This document shows, piece by piece, positions 23,270-34,244 of a stretch of 64,000 bases of DNA. How positions within the stretch are numbered: the first letter of the stretch is position 1; every line of letters begins with the position of its first letter. Source of the stretch: Theristus sp. LFF4_11 (lineage: Eukaryota > Nematoda > Chromadorea > Monhysterida > Xyalidae). The notes under the pieces are model-generated. The model had not been told where the DNA came from and ran no database searches. It saw only the letters and a list, made by a program, of their open reading frames with translations. Position numbers and translations under genes: made by a program. The stretch covers positions 1 to 64,000 of the forward strand of contig JASANC010002517.1 in assembly GCA_030248135.1 (NCBI GenBank). The letters run 5' to 3'.

Positions 23270-26200
23270 ACGCTGTGATACTCGCATTTTGGCCCGTTCT
23301 TTTAGTTGGGTTTTGTTGTTCCGTAATTAAGAGCTGTTCAAAATCTGACTGACCGTTCGCTCGAAATATCTTAAACTGATAAACTACTTACTGATAAACC
23401 AACGCTGATAAATTGCGTATGCATTCATTTGTTTTTTTTACACGGATTTTGAGCCCATCATAAACTAAAAGCACCAGTGTCGACCCCATTCAAGTTGCTA
23501 AATTGGCTTTCCAAATGTGTTGATGACAAACTGACGTCAATCAGTCGCCGTCATTTTGACTGCACGGATCACGGAGACAACAGTCGTGATAAGAAAACAA
23601 AAATTGCAAAAACAAAGATTTTTATCAGGGCTTTTTTATCAGTTGAAATAAAACCCCCGCAAACAATCGTTGCGTGAAAATTATTGAAATTTATATTGAA
23701 CAATTCTCGATATATGTAGCTTCTAATGCCACTTTGAGCGTTTTATTGACCTGTTGCAGCACTTTTTAATGACCCGGTAGGAAAAATCTCCATGAAGATT
23801 TGTAAACTATACAGTTCGCCTGCGACAAACAAGATGAACTCAGCTGTTCGTACTGTTCACTTTATTTGTGCAGAACTCTGTTAAATTTTCATTCAAGTTC
23901 CGTTGGATTAAATTTTACGGCCCTGTTTTTCGAGCAGCGATGCTAACCCGAAATCCCTTATTCGGTTTTGAATTGCAAATGAATTTGCACAAAAAATAAG
24001 CAAACTGCCCTTATTTGCGTCACTCAATATGGGGCACAGCTCTGTGTTCACATGTGTTATCTTTCAATTTGCAGTAGTTTTAGCTTGCTGGGACTTCATT
24101 TTCGTTTGTTTTCTGTTTTCCATTTGCATTACCGGCTATTGGATGGCTAGCAAACACAGTTGAATGAATGTTCCTGAAGTGAATGTTCACCATTTCTCTT
24201 CAAATTTCATGCGATCGCTACAAAATGTGGTTCTGTGGTTTCCAATAATTCGCGTTTTCGCAAAATTCCACAGCGAATGCATGACAAAAAGTTTTCTTGC
24301 AGCACCAACAAACAAACAAACTACAAGTTATAGCGCTGACGCCCTAAAGTTATAACAAAGTTTTCGAAATTTTCCACGCTTGGCGGCCACTTTCAAGCAC
24401 CGACGCCGGGTGTCGTGTGTCTGTGGCAGGGCGCCTTTTCACGGTTTCACATACATCGTAAATTAGGTTACAACAACGACCGCAATGGTGAGAATGCTGC
24501 CATATTATATGCGCTTCGGTTTCGGTCTGTCCGTGGTCGACTCGACTCTCGGGCGCGCTAAAAATTACTAAAACATTATACCACGCATTCGTTATTCGTC
24601 TTTATTGGTTGAAATGCGCGCCGCAAACAGAGAAAGCGAACATCCAACGCCGCATATTCTCGCAGACTGCAACAATACTGCCAATTTGTCAATGTCTCTG
24701 CTGGCAAACGCGATTGGTGGACAGATACTGAGAGGCGCTTGGGCTGATTCGCTGCTGTTATGCTCAAGCATTGATTTTTCTTCTGTAAAATGTGTCAAGT
24801 CCGCGTCAGGTTCGACCGAAACCGGTGATTTGTTGATTAATGTTTCAGACTCGTTTTTGCTGATTTAGAACGTTCTGGTTCTGAGATGTATACCGTTTTT
24901 ACCAAAAACTGCCAGAGAAAGTTTTTCAATAGAAATCGCGATTTAGCAACAGCCATTATTGACAATTGATGGTGGTGCTGGAAACAGCCGTCTTTCAATG
25001 TTGCTCAAGGGAATTCCCATTATGTGGCGGAGGAGGGGGATCTGCGTTTGCTCTGAAGTGCTTTTTACGAGGTTTCATGGTTTTCATATTTCTGTTCCAT
25101 CTCATTAGCTGAGTGCTTCGTCTTTGCACTGCGGTTGATCTATGTATACAAACACGAATAACTGCAAATGACAAAACTGAATTTGTATAAAGTGTAATTC
25201 AATATCGGCTTTGAGCGCGAGATGTCTCGCGGCAACAGCACTTCCAAAAATGTTTTTGGTTTCCTTGGTTAACATTTTGTATTCTGGCCCTTTAACTGCA
25301 AATCGTGCTTTTCGTGCGGTGTTCGTGGTGCACCTTTGCCGCCACACGGTGGGACGGACATGGCCGCAACTGTCCACCGTAACGACGGACATTTCACCAC
25401 GTTCCAATTCCAACCACACCGTCGCATTCGCGGTGTCGTATGCTACAAATAAAATAAAAAAAGAATTCTTCAAATTCGTTCAAAGTTTTTTTTCAGTTTT
25501 TTCAAAGTCCCAGTTTTTCAAAAACATGCATAAACATTATTATAACAAGCACCTGTAAAACATTTTCAGAAAACCGTTTAACCCTGTGATTTTTACACAT
25601 GAAGTGAAATATTCGTATTTAGGTATGTCCACAGAATTTTTATCCATTAACATAAAGTTCAGAAATAACGGCAAACTTGTGTAGTTTTTATTTTTTTACA
25701 TTTTGGCAGCGCAGTAAAACACATACGCGTGTCAAGTCGTTTGAATTGGCGTATTTTCTTAATCGTGTTGCAGATGAGAGCGAAATCGCATAAAACTTTT
25801 CAAAAAAAACACTAAACAGCCACTTTCACGCATTATTGCATAAAAACACAAAATACGTTGTAAAAATCAACCTCCATAAAAGTTGTGTATTATATGATTT
25901 GACAGAAATCGTTTCCCCCCACATGGCACATTTAGTTTCACTTGTAAATTTCAAAGAATTTTCCCAGGACCTCTCATGTTTTCGGTCGTGTGTCCAGTGT
26001 CACTTTACGTTAAAATGTTTCGAAACAATTATGTCAATTGATCATCAATTTTTTTTCTGTTCGATTCATGTGTTATAAAGAAAACTAGTCCTGAAACCTT
26101 TTCTTTGAGTTTTGGTTGTGTGCTGAGCTCACAAAGCGGCAATTACCATCACATTTTAGATTTTGAAATTTGACACGGTTCTTCTAAAGCGCATCATGTG

Positions 26201-27746
26201 CTAAATCAATTATGCCCACTTCAAATAAAACCAATCCAGCTAACGCGTTCAAATATGTTCAACATTCCACAAAAATGGCAAAAATGCTTGTTTTTCAGTA
26301 ACGTCTCATTTTTCTGCTCCTGCCGAGTTACGATATTGTTGATTGATTTGTTTCATTCGCGTTTGCGTGCACTAGTTTTTCAGCAACCCAAAAGTTTTAT
26401 TCAACCAGATTATGGGTTGGTGCAAGGTACGCTTAGTGACTTGTCTGTTTTTTTCCCGCACCTGCCCCAACCACAAATCATAAATAGAAAATATTTAGTA
26501 AGATGTCATGGGGGAATTATGCAAAACTTTTTGGGTAACTGGCAAGTGCGTTGTTTTACGTGCGGCATTGAGCAAAAGACGTAAAACTTTTCAATATTAT
26601 GTTTATTAGTGACTTGACAGAAAACCGTTCGTTTTTTGCATGATTCAGAACTTTGTTACTGCCATTACCGCATAATGGTAAAAGCTAATTTTTGCATATT
26701 TTAAAGAAATTTCTGTCGTGTTCGGAGTTCGGTGTACATTAGCGCAGAGATATGAAGAAACCTTTAGAATTAGCGAAATTCAACCTTGGAACAACCAAGA
26801 CATGCAGCCGTCCAAAGTTATTTCACCCTAATTAAACTGCACTATTCTGTTTTGTTCCGCTCATTTTCTCTCCAATCAAACTTGATCAAACAAGATTTGA
26901 AGGCAAAACATGACCATTTCAGAAAAAAGGCTCTTGTAAATCTGAAAAAATTGCACACCACGAAGAGAAACGCAAGAAAAATTACATTACATTTATTTTA
27001 TCTGTTCATTATTTTTGTCCGAGAGAGCGCAAATTGATTGGCCGTGTCCTGTGTCGCGCAAACGAGAATTTCGCATTAATTTTGTTTTGAATGTTTTTCT
27101 AAGAGAACGCCAGAATTAGATTTATACTGTCAACGTTCGAAAACTGTTCTCAGGGTCCTACAGTGCGTGCGCCGATCGAATTAGAAATTTCTAAGATTAT
27201 TGAAATGAAAATTTTGCGAACGTTTTCTAAATTGCTGCGAATCCCCACAAGGAAAAACTATTAGAATTTTTCACGATTCATTTGCTTTATGGAATGAAAA
27301 ATTCAAAAAGTTTTTGGTTTACTTGTGACAAGTGACATTCAAACGTGACAAATGTTTTCAAATTTACCGTTCGAGATTTTCGTTTGCAAATGTGAGCAAT
27401 CGCTATGCTGTCAATACGACTTTCACCACGCCCTTGTTCTGTTCAAAACAAAGAAAAATAAATAAACAAGTGATTTCATAACATTGATTGTTCTGGATTG
27501 AAAACTCCTTTAGGTGGTATGCCGAACATACATTGTACCTGTTGCTGTTTTTTTATCAAAATGTTGGCTTACAATTTCCTAGACTTAATCCGGTCCGGTG
27601 GGATGACATGTGAATCTAGGTTTTGAAAAAGAATAAAATTTATTGCACTCATAAACATGATCAAAACTTATTGAGGCACTGTTCACGCTGTCGCAGATCG
27701 CATCGACGGACAGATAGCAGCCAACGATTTAGTGTGCACAAAACAA
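23270..27746. other. Long intergenic region, no gene found
   Basis: 4.4 kb of AT-rich DNA. Candidate pieces such as a minus-strand frame at 25250-25440 and a GC-richer stretch around 24400-24560 (possible 5' UTR exon ending ATG/GTGAGA near 24485) could not be tied to a gene. No RNA gene or clear repeat identified. Confidence 0.4.
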
Positions 27747-28174
27747 TGAGCGAAAACAACAACAACAACGACAACAACTGCAGCACCAATTGCAATCGAC
27801 CGGACACGCTGCTGTCGGTCGCTGCTCACGGCCTCGGGATGTCCAAGTCGAAGTCGGCCGAATTCAAATACGAACAAGTGCTGCAGGAGACATGCATTGA
27901 GCACTCCGACGTTGACTCGATCAATCGCGAACTTTTTGGTGAAGTGAACAACTTCAACCAGAACAACAACAACAACACCCATAACCACAACAACAACAAC
28001 AGCTCCACCAACAACAACAATACCGCACTGAACTATGTGAAGCCCACTTATTCGGTGCACGAGGACTTGGCGGCGTTGTGCGCGAACAACTGGGCGCAGG
28101 TCTCTGTCAGCCAGGGGCTCATGTACAAGATGCCGACGACCGCGCAGACCAGGCCCGGCTTTTTGACGCCGTGA
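27747..28174 (+). CDS. Unknown Asn-rich protein, 142 aa
   Basis: Single open exon starting MSENNNNNDNN. A plausible splice acceptor (CTGTCGCAG) lies about 50 bases upstream at 27696, which may mark a 5' UTR exon or a trans-splice site. Non-repetitive blocks (AAHGLGMSKSKSAEFKYEQV, YSVHEDLAALCANNWAQVSV) sit between two Asn/His-rich tracts. No signal peptide, membrane segment or known domain. The mixture of conserved-looking blocks and Asn repeats, with AAC-type repeats as in the beta-lactamase-like gene, supports real coding. Function unknown. Confidence 0.58.
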
Positions 28175-30227
28175 TTGTTTTGTTGATGAAGTTGATGTGT
28201 GGTTTTATGAATTGAACGAATTGAACTATACGCATGTACCGAACCGACGATTTGCATTTGAAATTTGGCACTCTAACAAAGTTCGAAAAAGAAGGAACAT
28301 GCGAAGGGAACAGCAGAAAGAAAGACCGACCCACCTTTGCTTTTTTCTCCAAGGTCAGCTCATCAAACAGAATTCAAAAAGAAAGAAAGACAAACATGTG
28401 AATGTTTTCCAAATTTTATGTTCTTTCTTTTTCGGGATTGTCTCCGGTGGCGCGTGTTGCAGCTACAATGTATCTCATGCCATGCGTGCGCATGTTGATC
28501 TGTCTTATTTTTTCATAATTGACTTATTTTTCCATTGAGTGACGGAAAATTAAAAAATATCGCGTGATAAAAATATGTTGTTGATACACGTAAATACGTA
28601 TATATTGTACGCTGTCGCGAGATGTTACTTTTAAGTTTTGCAAATGTCATTGCAAATACAAGTATGGCCTATTTTTTTAAACGTGTCCCACTGAAATGAC
28701 GTCATGTGCCGCAAAACATGCGCTTGCCGTTCACAGCAAGCCAGACTTTCTGTTTAGCCGGTTTCTTCCCGCAAACAAATGGTGAATGTCGAATCAGTCA
28801 CATCAAACTGACATTTTAGTGCCTGTACTTTGAGAAACGGGCGTTTTTAAATAACATGACGTCACGTTAGTCCGGACACGTTTGAATAAATCCACAATAT
28901 TCAAATGTAAGATTCACTTCAAGTTTCAAAAGTATAGAGCTGTTTAACTGTTGCATCTGCATGGTATTATTCAGAAAAAAACGCTGTTGTTTTTGCTTTA
29001 TGTGCACGGGTTTGTGCACGTACATTGTAAATCGAAGTGCACAAACATGTGCATCTGTACGACATGTGCATCTGTATGTGCATTATTTTTCTACGTGAAT
29101 GGTGCAGGATTTTTTTTTGGTTTGACGTTTTTTAATTCTGCAGGCTTTTCCACCTGAATTCTGTGTTTCATTCAGCCATATGCCCGTGGCGTAAACACGC
29201 ATTTTTTTAAGATTTACGGCGCCAAATGGTGTATCAACCAAATTTCCACATGGCTGCAAGACTCATCGTATCTGGTTGGTTGGACAACCCGCTATGCTAA
29301 GAAATCGCAGTGCTTAATTTTTCAAAAAGTAACAAAAAACATAAACGCAAAAAAATTATTAAAATATCGAAGGAAGTTTTTCAAAAATTCAAAGTATGTT
29401 ACGGGTGCGCGCACACCTATGACGTGCGGTTGCACCAACATTTTAGCCACCCGTTGAAAGTTGCGGTGTTATTCACCAGACGGCGGCATGATTCACCACG
29501 TTCCAACGACTACACCGACCATACCATACAGACCACGCAGAGCCGACCGTCACAAATAAATTCACAGCATTTAGTAGGGTGTTCGGTTTCAAAAACAAAC
29601 GTTCAGAATGTTCTCTCTCAAACTGTAGTCATATTTTGAACAAACATAAACATGCCTCCCCCGCCTACGCCAGAGTGTGAAAACCGAACAAAAACACGCA
29701 GCAGAGCAGACAGTTGCAACTTGTTGTTGCCGCGCCACGTCGCATTGGCTACATTTGCTCGTAGACACGTGGAAAGAGAGAAATATCGCCAAGCAGAACA
29801 GCCGATTAATATAAATAACTGGCGTTAATCGGTTTGTCATGAGCTCCTCACTTTGATAAAACTGGCCACAGTCGTTTTTGCGTAGACTTGCCAACCAATT
29901 GCTGGACAGACAAGCCAAATTACATGTATAAATCAATGTCTGGTTGTCTGGTCGGCGTTTTACCATCTCATATTTGTTGCCGACATACGGTAAGTGACAT
30001 ATGAGCGGCGCGCGAACGCACGACGATGCTTTTTTGTTCAGTTACTGTATATCGTTCGTTATTTTCGAATGTTGCAGCATGATATGCCATATCGTTCGCA
30101 TGTGCGACATGGCATGTTCAAAAAAAGGGAATTACTCTCTGCCCGCATCTGCTCTGCGCTTGCTGAACGAGTCGTCGAGCGGGAGTTAATGGAAAAAGAG
30201 AATGAATGGATCCAATCATCAACTTAT
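28175..30227. other. Intergenic DNA with one MITE
   Basis: Contains the MITE at 28665-28897, a low-complexity GTGCA-rich stretch at 28990-29090 and otherwise unassigned DNA. No gene seen. Confidence 0.4.
28665..28897. mobile_element. MITE copy 2, about 233 bp, TA target duplication
   Basis: Same orientation and near full-length similarity to 7172-7405, including TTTAAACGTGTCC and GGACACGTTTGAATAAATCC ends and TA flanks. Two intact copies with intact duplications show that the family transposed. Confidence 0.88.
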
Positions 30228-33200
30228 CTGCATCGGAAATGGTAAGCCAACCTTTGAGACGCTCAAAAACTTCATCGCAGATGTTGTTGAAGCCTGAAAT
30301 CAGTCGGTAAAACGGTCCAAAATGTACTGCTGACGGTTTTACGAGGTAATATCAAAGAAAATTTTTGTTAAACTTTTGAGAAATTGTGCCAAAATTGAGG
30401 TTTTCAGAGCATGTTAGAGGAAAATTTTTCAAATTAAAAAAAATCGGCATTTTTGTTTTTTTTATCCTTTTGTTGATTTGTTCAAGTTCAAGTTTATTTG
30501 TAAGCCTCACGGCCAGTTCACATCAACACATTCACAAAACTTCCATTATGCAAAACAGACACAATTGATGTCACAAAAAAACCTAAAGAAACACAAGATT
30601 ATTGATGAAATTGGTGAATGCATGAATGAAAGCAAGCAAAAAGTCGATGCAAACGAATGGGCAGATGACTGCCCGGGTATTCACACAAAGAAACAAAATC
30701 CACAAAATAAAACCAACCGTCGACAGTCAGAAACAATGAATGTTAAAAAAAACGCGCAAACACAATTGAAGCTTGAGAGAAGAAATAAATAAAATAGCGC
30801 GATCACGAACCGACAACATCAGACAGCGCACAACGGCCACGATTGACATTCAGGCACGATTAAATTAAGCAAGAGAAAGCAAAACAAACACGGCACAGTT
30901 GCTTTTTTTCTTCATCACAGTTTTTCTCTCACTTTTTGATTTGATTTGATTTTTGATTTTTGATTTTGATTTTTGTTCAACAACCCTAGTCGGCAACCCC
31001 TGTCGACCCGGTCGCCCCCCCCAAGACACTCACTTTCAGGTTCAACCAGCTATGCTATCTGCCACATGGCGAGAGCCCACTCTTCAAATCATCGTATCGA
31101 AAACACGTACCATGATTTCGCGATCACGTTGCGGGCAAGTTTAACACTGACATCACTGACAGACGCAAGTTTAACACGTTCATTAATTTGCGAAACTAGT
31201 AAATTTTTGAACTTTTAGTTCAGCGTGAACCTAGCCGGGCTCAAAATAAATGGAAACATAAGTAGAACATTGTTCAATAACTGGTTAAAATTTCATCCAA
31301 AATGCACCTGCGTCATTGACGCCAGTGGTCAGTTTTATAAAAGTGAGAAATGCCTGAAAAGTGAGGAGTTTTACTCCAGGGTGTTCCAAAAGTTAGACCT
31401 TGACAATTTCTAAATAAATGTATGGAAGGGAACCGGCAAAATAAAGTAATTCGGTGCTGATTTTGGCAAAAATATTGAACCAATATGAAGCCTCGGTCAA
31501 AAAAGGAACTTTATGTCCAATTCTTCAACCGGAATTCGTTATGGTCTAACTTTCGGAACATCCTGGAGTAAAAATCCTCACTTTTCAGACACTACTCATT
31601 TTTATAAAACTGACCACAGAAGACAAAAAAAAGAAAACAAAAGAATTTACACTAAACTAAAATTTATCGTCAGCAGGATCACGGACGTTCAATCGATAAA
31701 CGTTAAAGGACAAAAAATATCTTTGTCGTTTGCTCTAGGCTTTAGATACGCGCAGACTTGCAAAAATGTACAAAAACTGATAAAAAACCAAACATTTAGG
31801 CAATGCATCGGGCAAAAGTAGGATAAAGCTGAAAACTGTTGCGATAGCATTGGTCCAACGTCCAATCACTCCAAAACCAAACTACCAGAGTTTGGTACCT
31901 GGAACTGGTAGGGGAGCGACAGAAAAAACATATGATGGAAAAAAACTTGAAGATTATATCGTAATAGAAATGCAAATGTTGGATAATTTTTTTTGACTTC
32001 AATGAGATTCAATAATCAACGAGTAGATTAGCATTCAGAGTAGCAGACGATATTTTGAATGGTGTACGATAATGAAATGGACGTTTGTCAAAGTCTTTGA
32101 CTAATGATGTTGATTTCTCGTGTTTGAAGAACATTCTCAGTCAGTCCTCATAGTGATTGTGATTGTAAATTGCGTGCTACTGCTACTGTTTTGTTATGTT
32201 TTGTATTTTATCTTTCTGTTCTGTTTATTATGACCAAATAATGACATGTACCTAAGCACACAAAGAAGTTGGGAAGAAAATTTGGTTTGAACTTTCAAAA
32301 AACTATGCCATAAATCAAATTTTCAGAGCAAAGTAGGAGAAAATTTTTTCATTTAAGTTTGAAAAAAATCCAAATTAAAAAAAAACAAAAAAAGTAAAAA
32401 CAAAATTTTCAAAGCCTCTAACCATACCTCTTCTTGTGTTTTGAGTGACCCCCATAACGTCACTAATTGTCCCCACCCCAGCCCATACGAAAACACACAG
32501 ACCGGCTTGAAATTCGATCAGTTCTGATGATGACACGAAACAGCAACCAGACAACGTAGCGCTTGCAGACGGAGCAGCTCGGACGCTCAAATTCAGATTG
32601 CGAGGCGAATCGTCACCCTGCATAGGGTTAGGGAAAAAAAAATCCGGATTTTTTTTTTAAATTAAAAAAAAAATTTAAAAAAAAAAAATTTTTTTTTTTA
32701 CAAGTTAGGTTTGTTCGAAGCGTCTCGTCGAGCTGAGTTCATCTAGACTATTTTCAGAACGATCCGGAAAACTATAAGAGCGAAAATCGTGTTTTATTGA
32801 AATTATGTCCATTTCATAGAGGGAAAGTTGCATTTTCAACAGTAAAACAGGACAATTTTCGACGTGTACTTGAATATTGAACCGTTCTTAGTTGTTCCTC
32901 TTTAGAAAATTACCAAAATTTGACTGTGTTCAAAAATTCCTGTTTGCTGTAGCTAAGTCGGCAACCCCTGTCGACCCGGTCGCCCCCCCCCAAGACACTT
33001 ACTTTCAGGTTCAACCAGCTATGCTATCTGCCACATGGCGAGAGCCCACTCTTCAAATCATCGTATCGAAAACACGTACCATGATTTCGCGATCACGTTG
33101 CGGGCAACTGACAGACGCAAGTTTAACACGTTAGTTAAGCTCAGCACGCAAGTTTTAACATGTGGCCATGTTATCGGGTATCTGAAAAACGGTCGTGTGA

Positions 33201-33960
33201 TGTGGTATTAACCAACATCTCCGCTCCAATTGTTTAACAATATATCGCACAACTCCATTGTAGACCTATAACATACGCCAATCAACAAAATATCATGTTC
33301 ATCTCATGGCCTACCGACTGAAAAAACATGTTCTAAGTTGCAAGAAAACGATTTCTGAAACGATATTTCAATTCAGTTAAGTCATTTCAACGCTAAAAAT
33401 TGACTCTAGAAGTCATCCAAATCGAAAAACATGGAGTACGTCGGTCAAAATGACCAAATAATGACATGTACCTAAGCACACAAAGAAGTTGGGAAGAAAA
33501 TTTGGTTTGAACTTTCAAAAAATTATGCCATAAATCGAATTTTCAGAGCAAAGTAGAAGAAAAATTTTTCAAATTTTTTTTAAGTTTGAAAAAAAAAATC
33601 CAAATTAAAAAAAAACAAAAAAAAATAAAAAAATTTTTTTTTTTCAAAGCCCCTAACCCTAACCCTGCATCGGAAATGGTAAGCCAACCTTTGGGACGCT
33701 CAAAAACTTCATCGCAGATGTTGTCGAAGCCTGAAATCAGTCGGTAAAACGGTCCAAAATCGACTGCTGACGGTTTTACGAGGTAATATCAAAGAAAATT
33801 TTTATGAACTTTCGAAAAATTGTGCCAAAATTGAGGTTTTCAGAGCATATTAGAGGAAAAATTTTGAAATTTTTTCAATCGGCATTTTTGTTTTTTCAAT
33901 TACTTTTAAAAACAATTTCGATTTTTGTTCAACAACCCAACACCTGACACCCCCTTCACG
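30228..33960. repeat. Nested repeat cluster with three duplicated blocks
   Basis: Block A is at 30228-30455 and 33664-33895; block B (starting CGGCAACCCCTGTCGACCCG) at 30985-31152 and 32955-33127; block C (GACCAAATAATGACATGTAC) at 32231-32360 and 33451-33570. All are direct copies at high similarity. Blocks A and C are also related to each other through an AAAATTT...GAACTTT...TTTTCAGAGCA core. No protein-coding frame spans the cluster. It may be a non-autonomous element family or a locally amplified satellite. Confidence 0.8.
31310..31618. repeat. Fold-back inverted repeat
   Basis: About 31322-31402 (CAGTTTTATAAAAGTGAGAA ... GTGTTCCAAAAGTTAGACC) is mirrored at about 31544-31618 (GGTCTAACTTTCGGAACATC ... 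TTTTATAAAACTGACCAC). The arms are about 75 bp with about 140 bp between. Within the repeat cluster; no transposase. Confidence 0.75.
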
Positions 33961-34244
33961 TTCTAAAATTAGGCAAACACCCCCCTCACCCGAGGTCCCG
34001 CTTTCGCTGCTGGGATCACATCACAAATAGCGGTGATTTTCGAACATCATCTTCGACGTCAAAAACAAAATCGAGGATTTTTTTGTGTTTTTTGACTCGT
34101 CTTAAATTCAACAAAGCAAATCAATAATCAGATGTATTTCAGCTGTTGCACCGCCACGAACGTCGTGACGTGCGCGCGTGCTGAGAGCTGATCAATAAAA
34201 CCCTCGTCCAGCCAGCCAGCAATAATAGACAACCAAAACGAAGA

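Noticed and set aside
25105..25473. Minus-strand frame with ATVWLELERGEMSVVTVDSC, flanked by an acceptor-like site
   Set aside because: No partner exon, no recognised domain, and part of it resembles DNA at 29400-29560, so it may be a diverged repeat.
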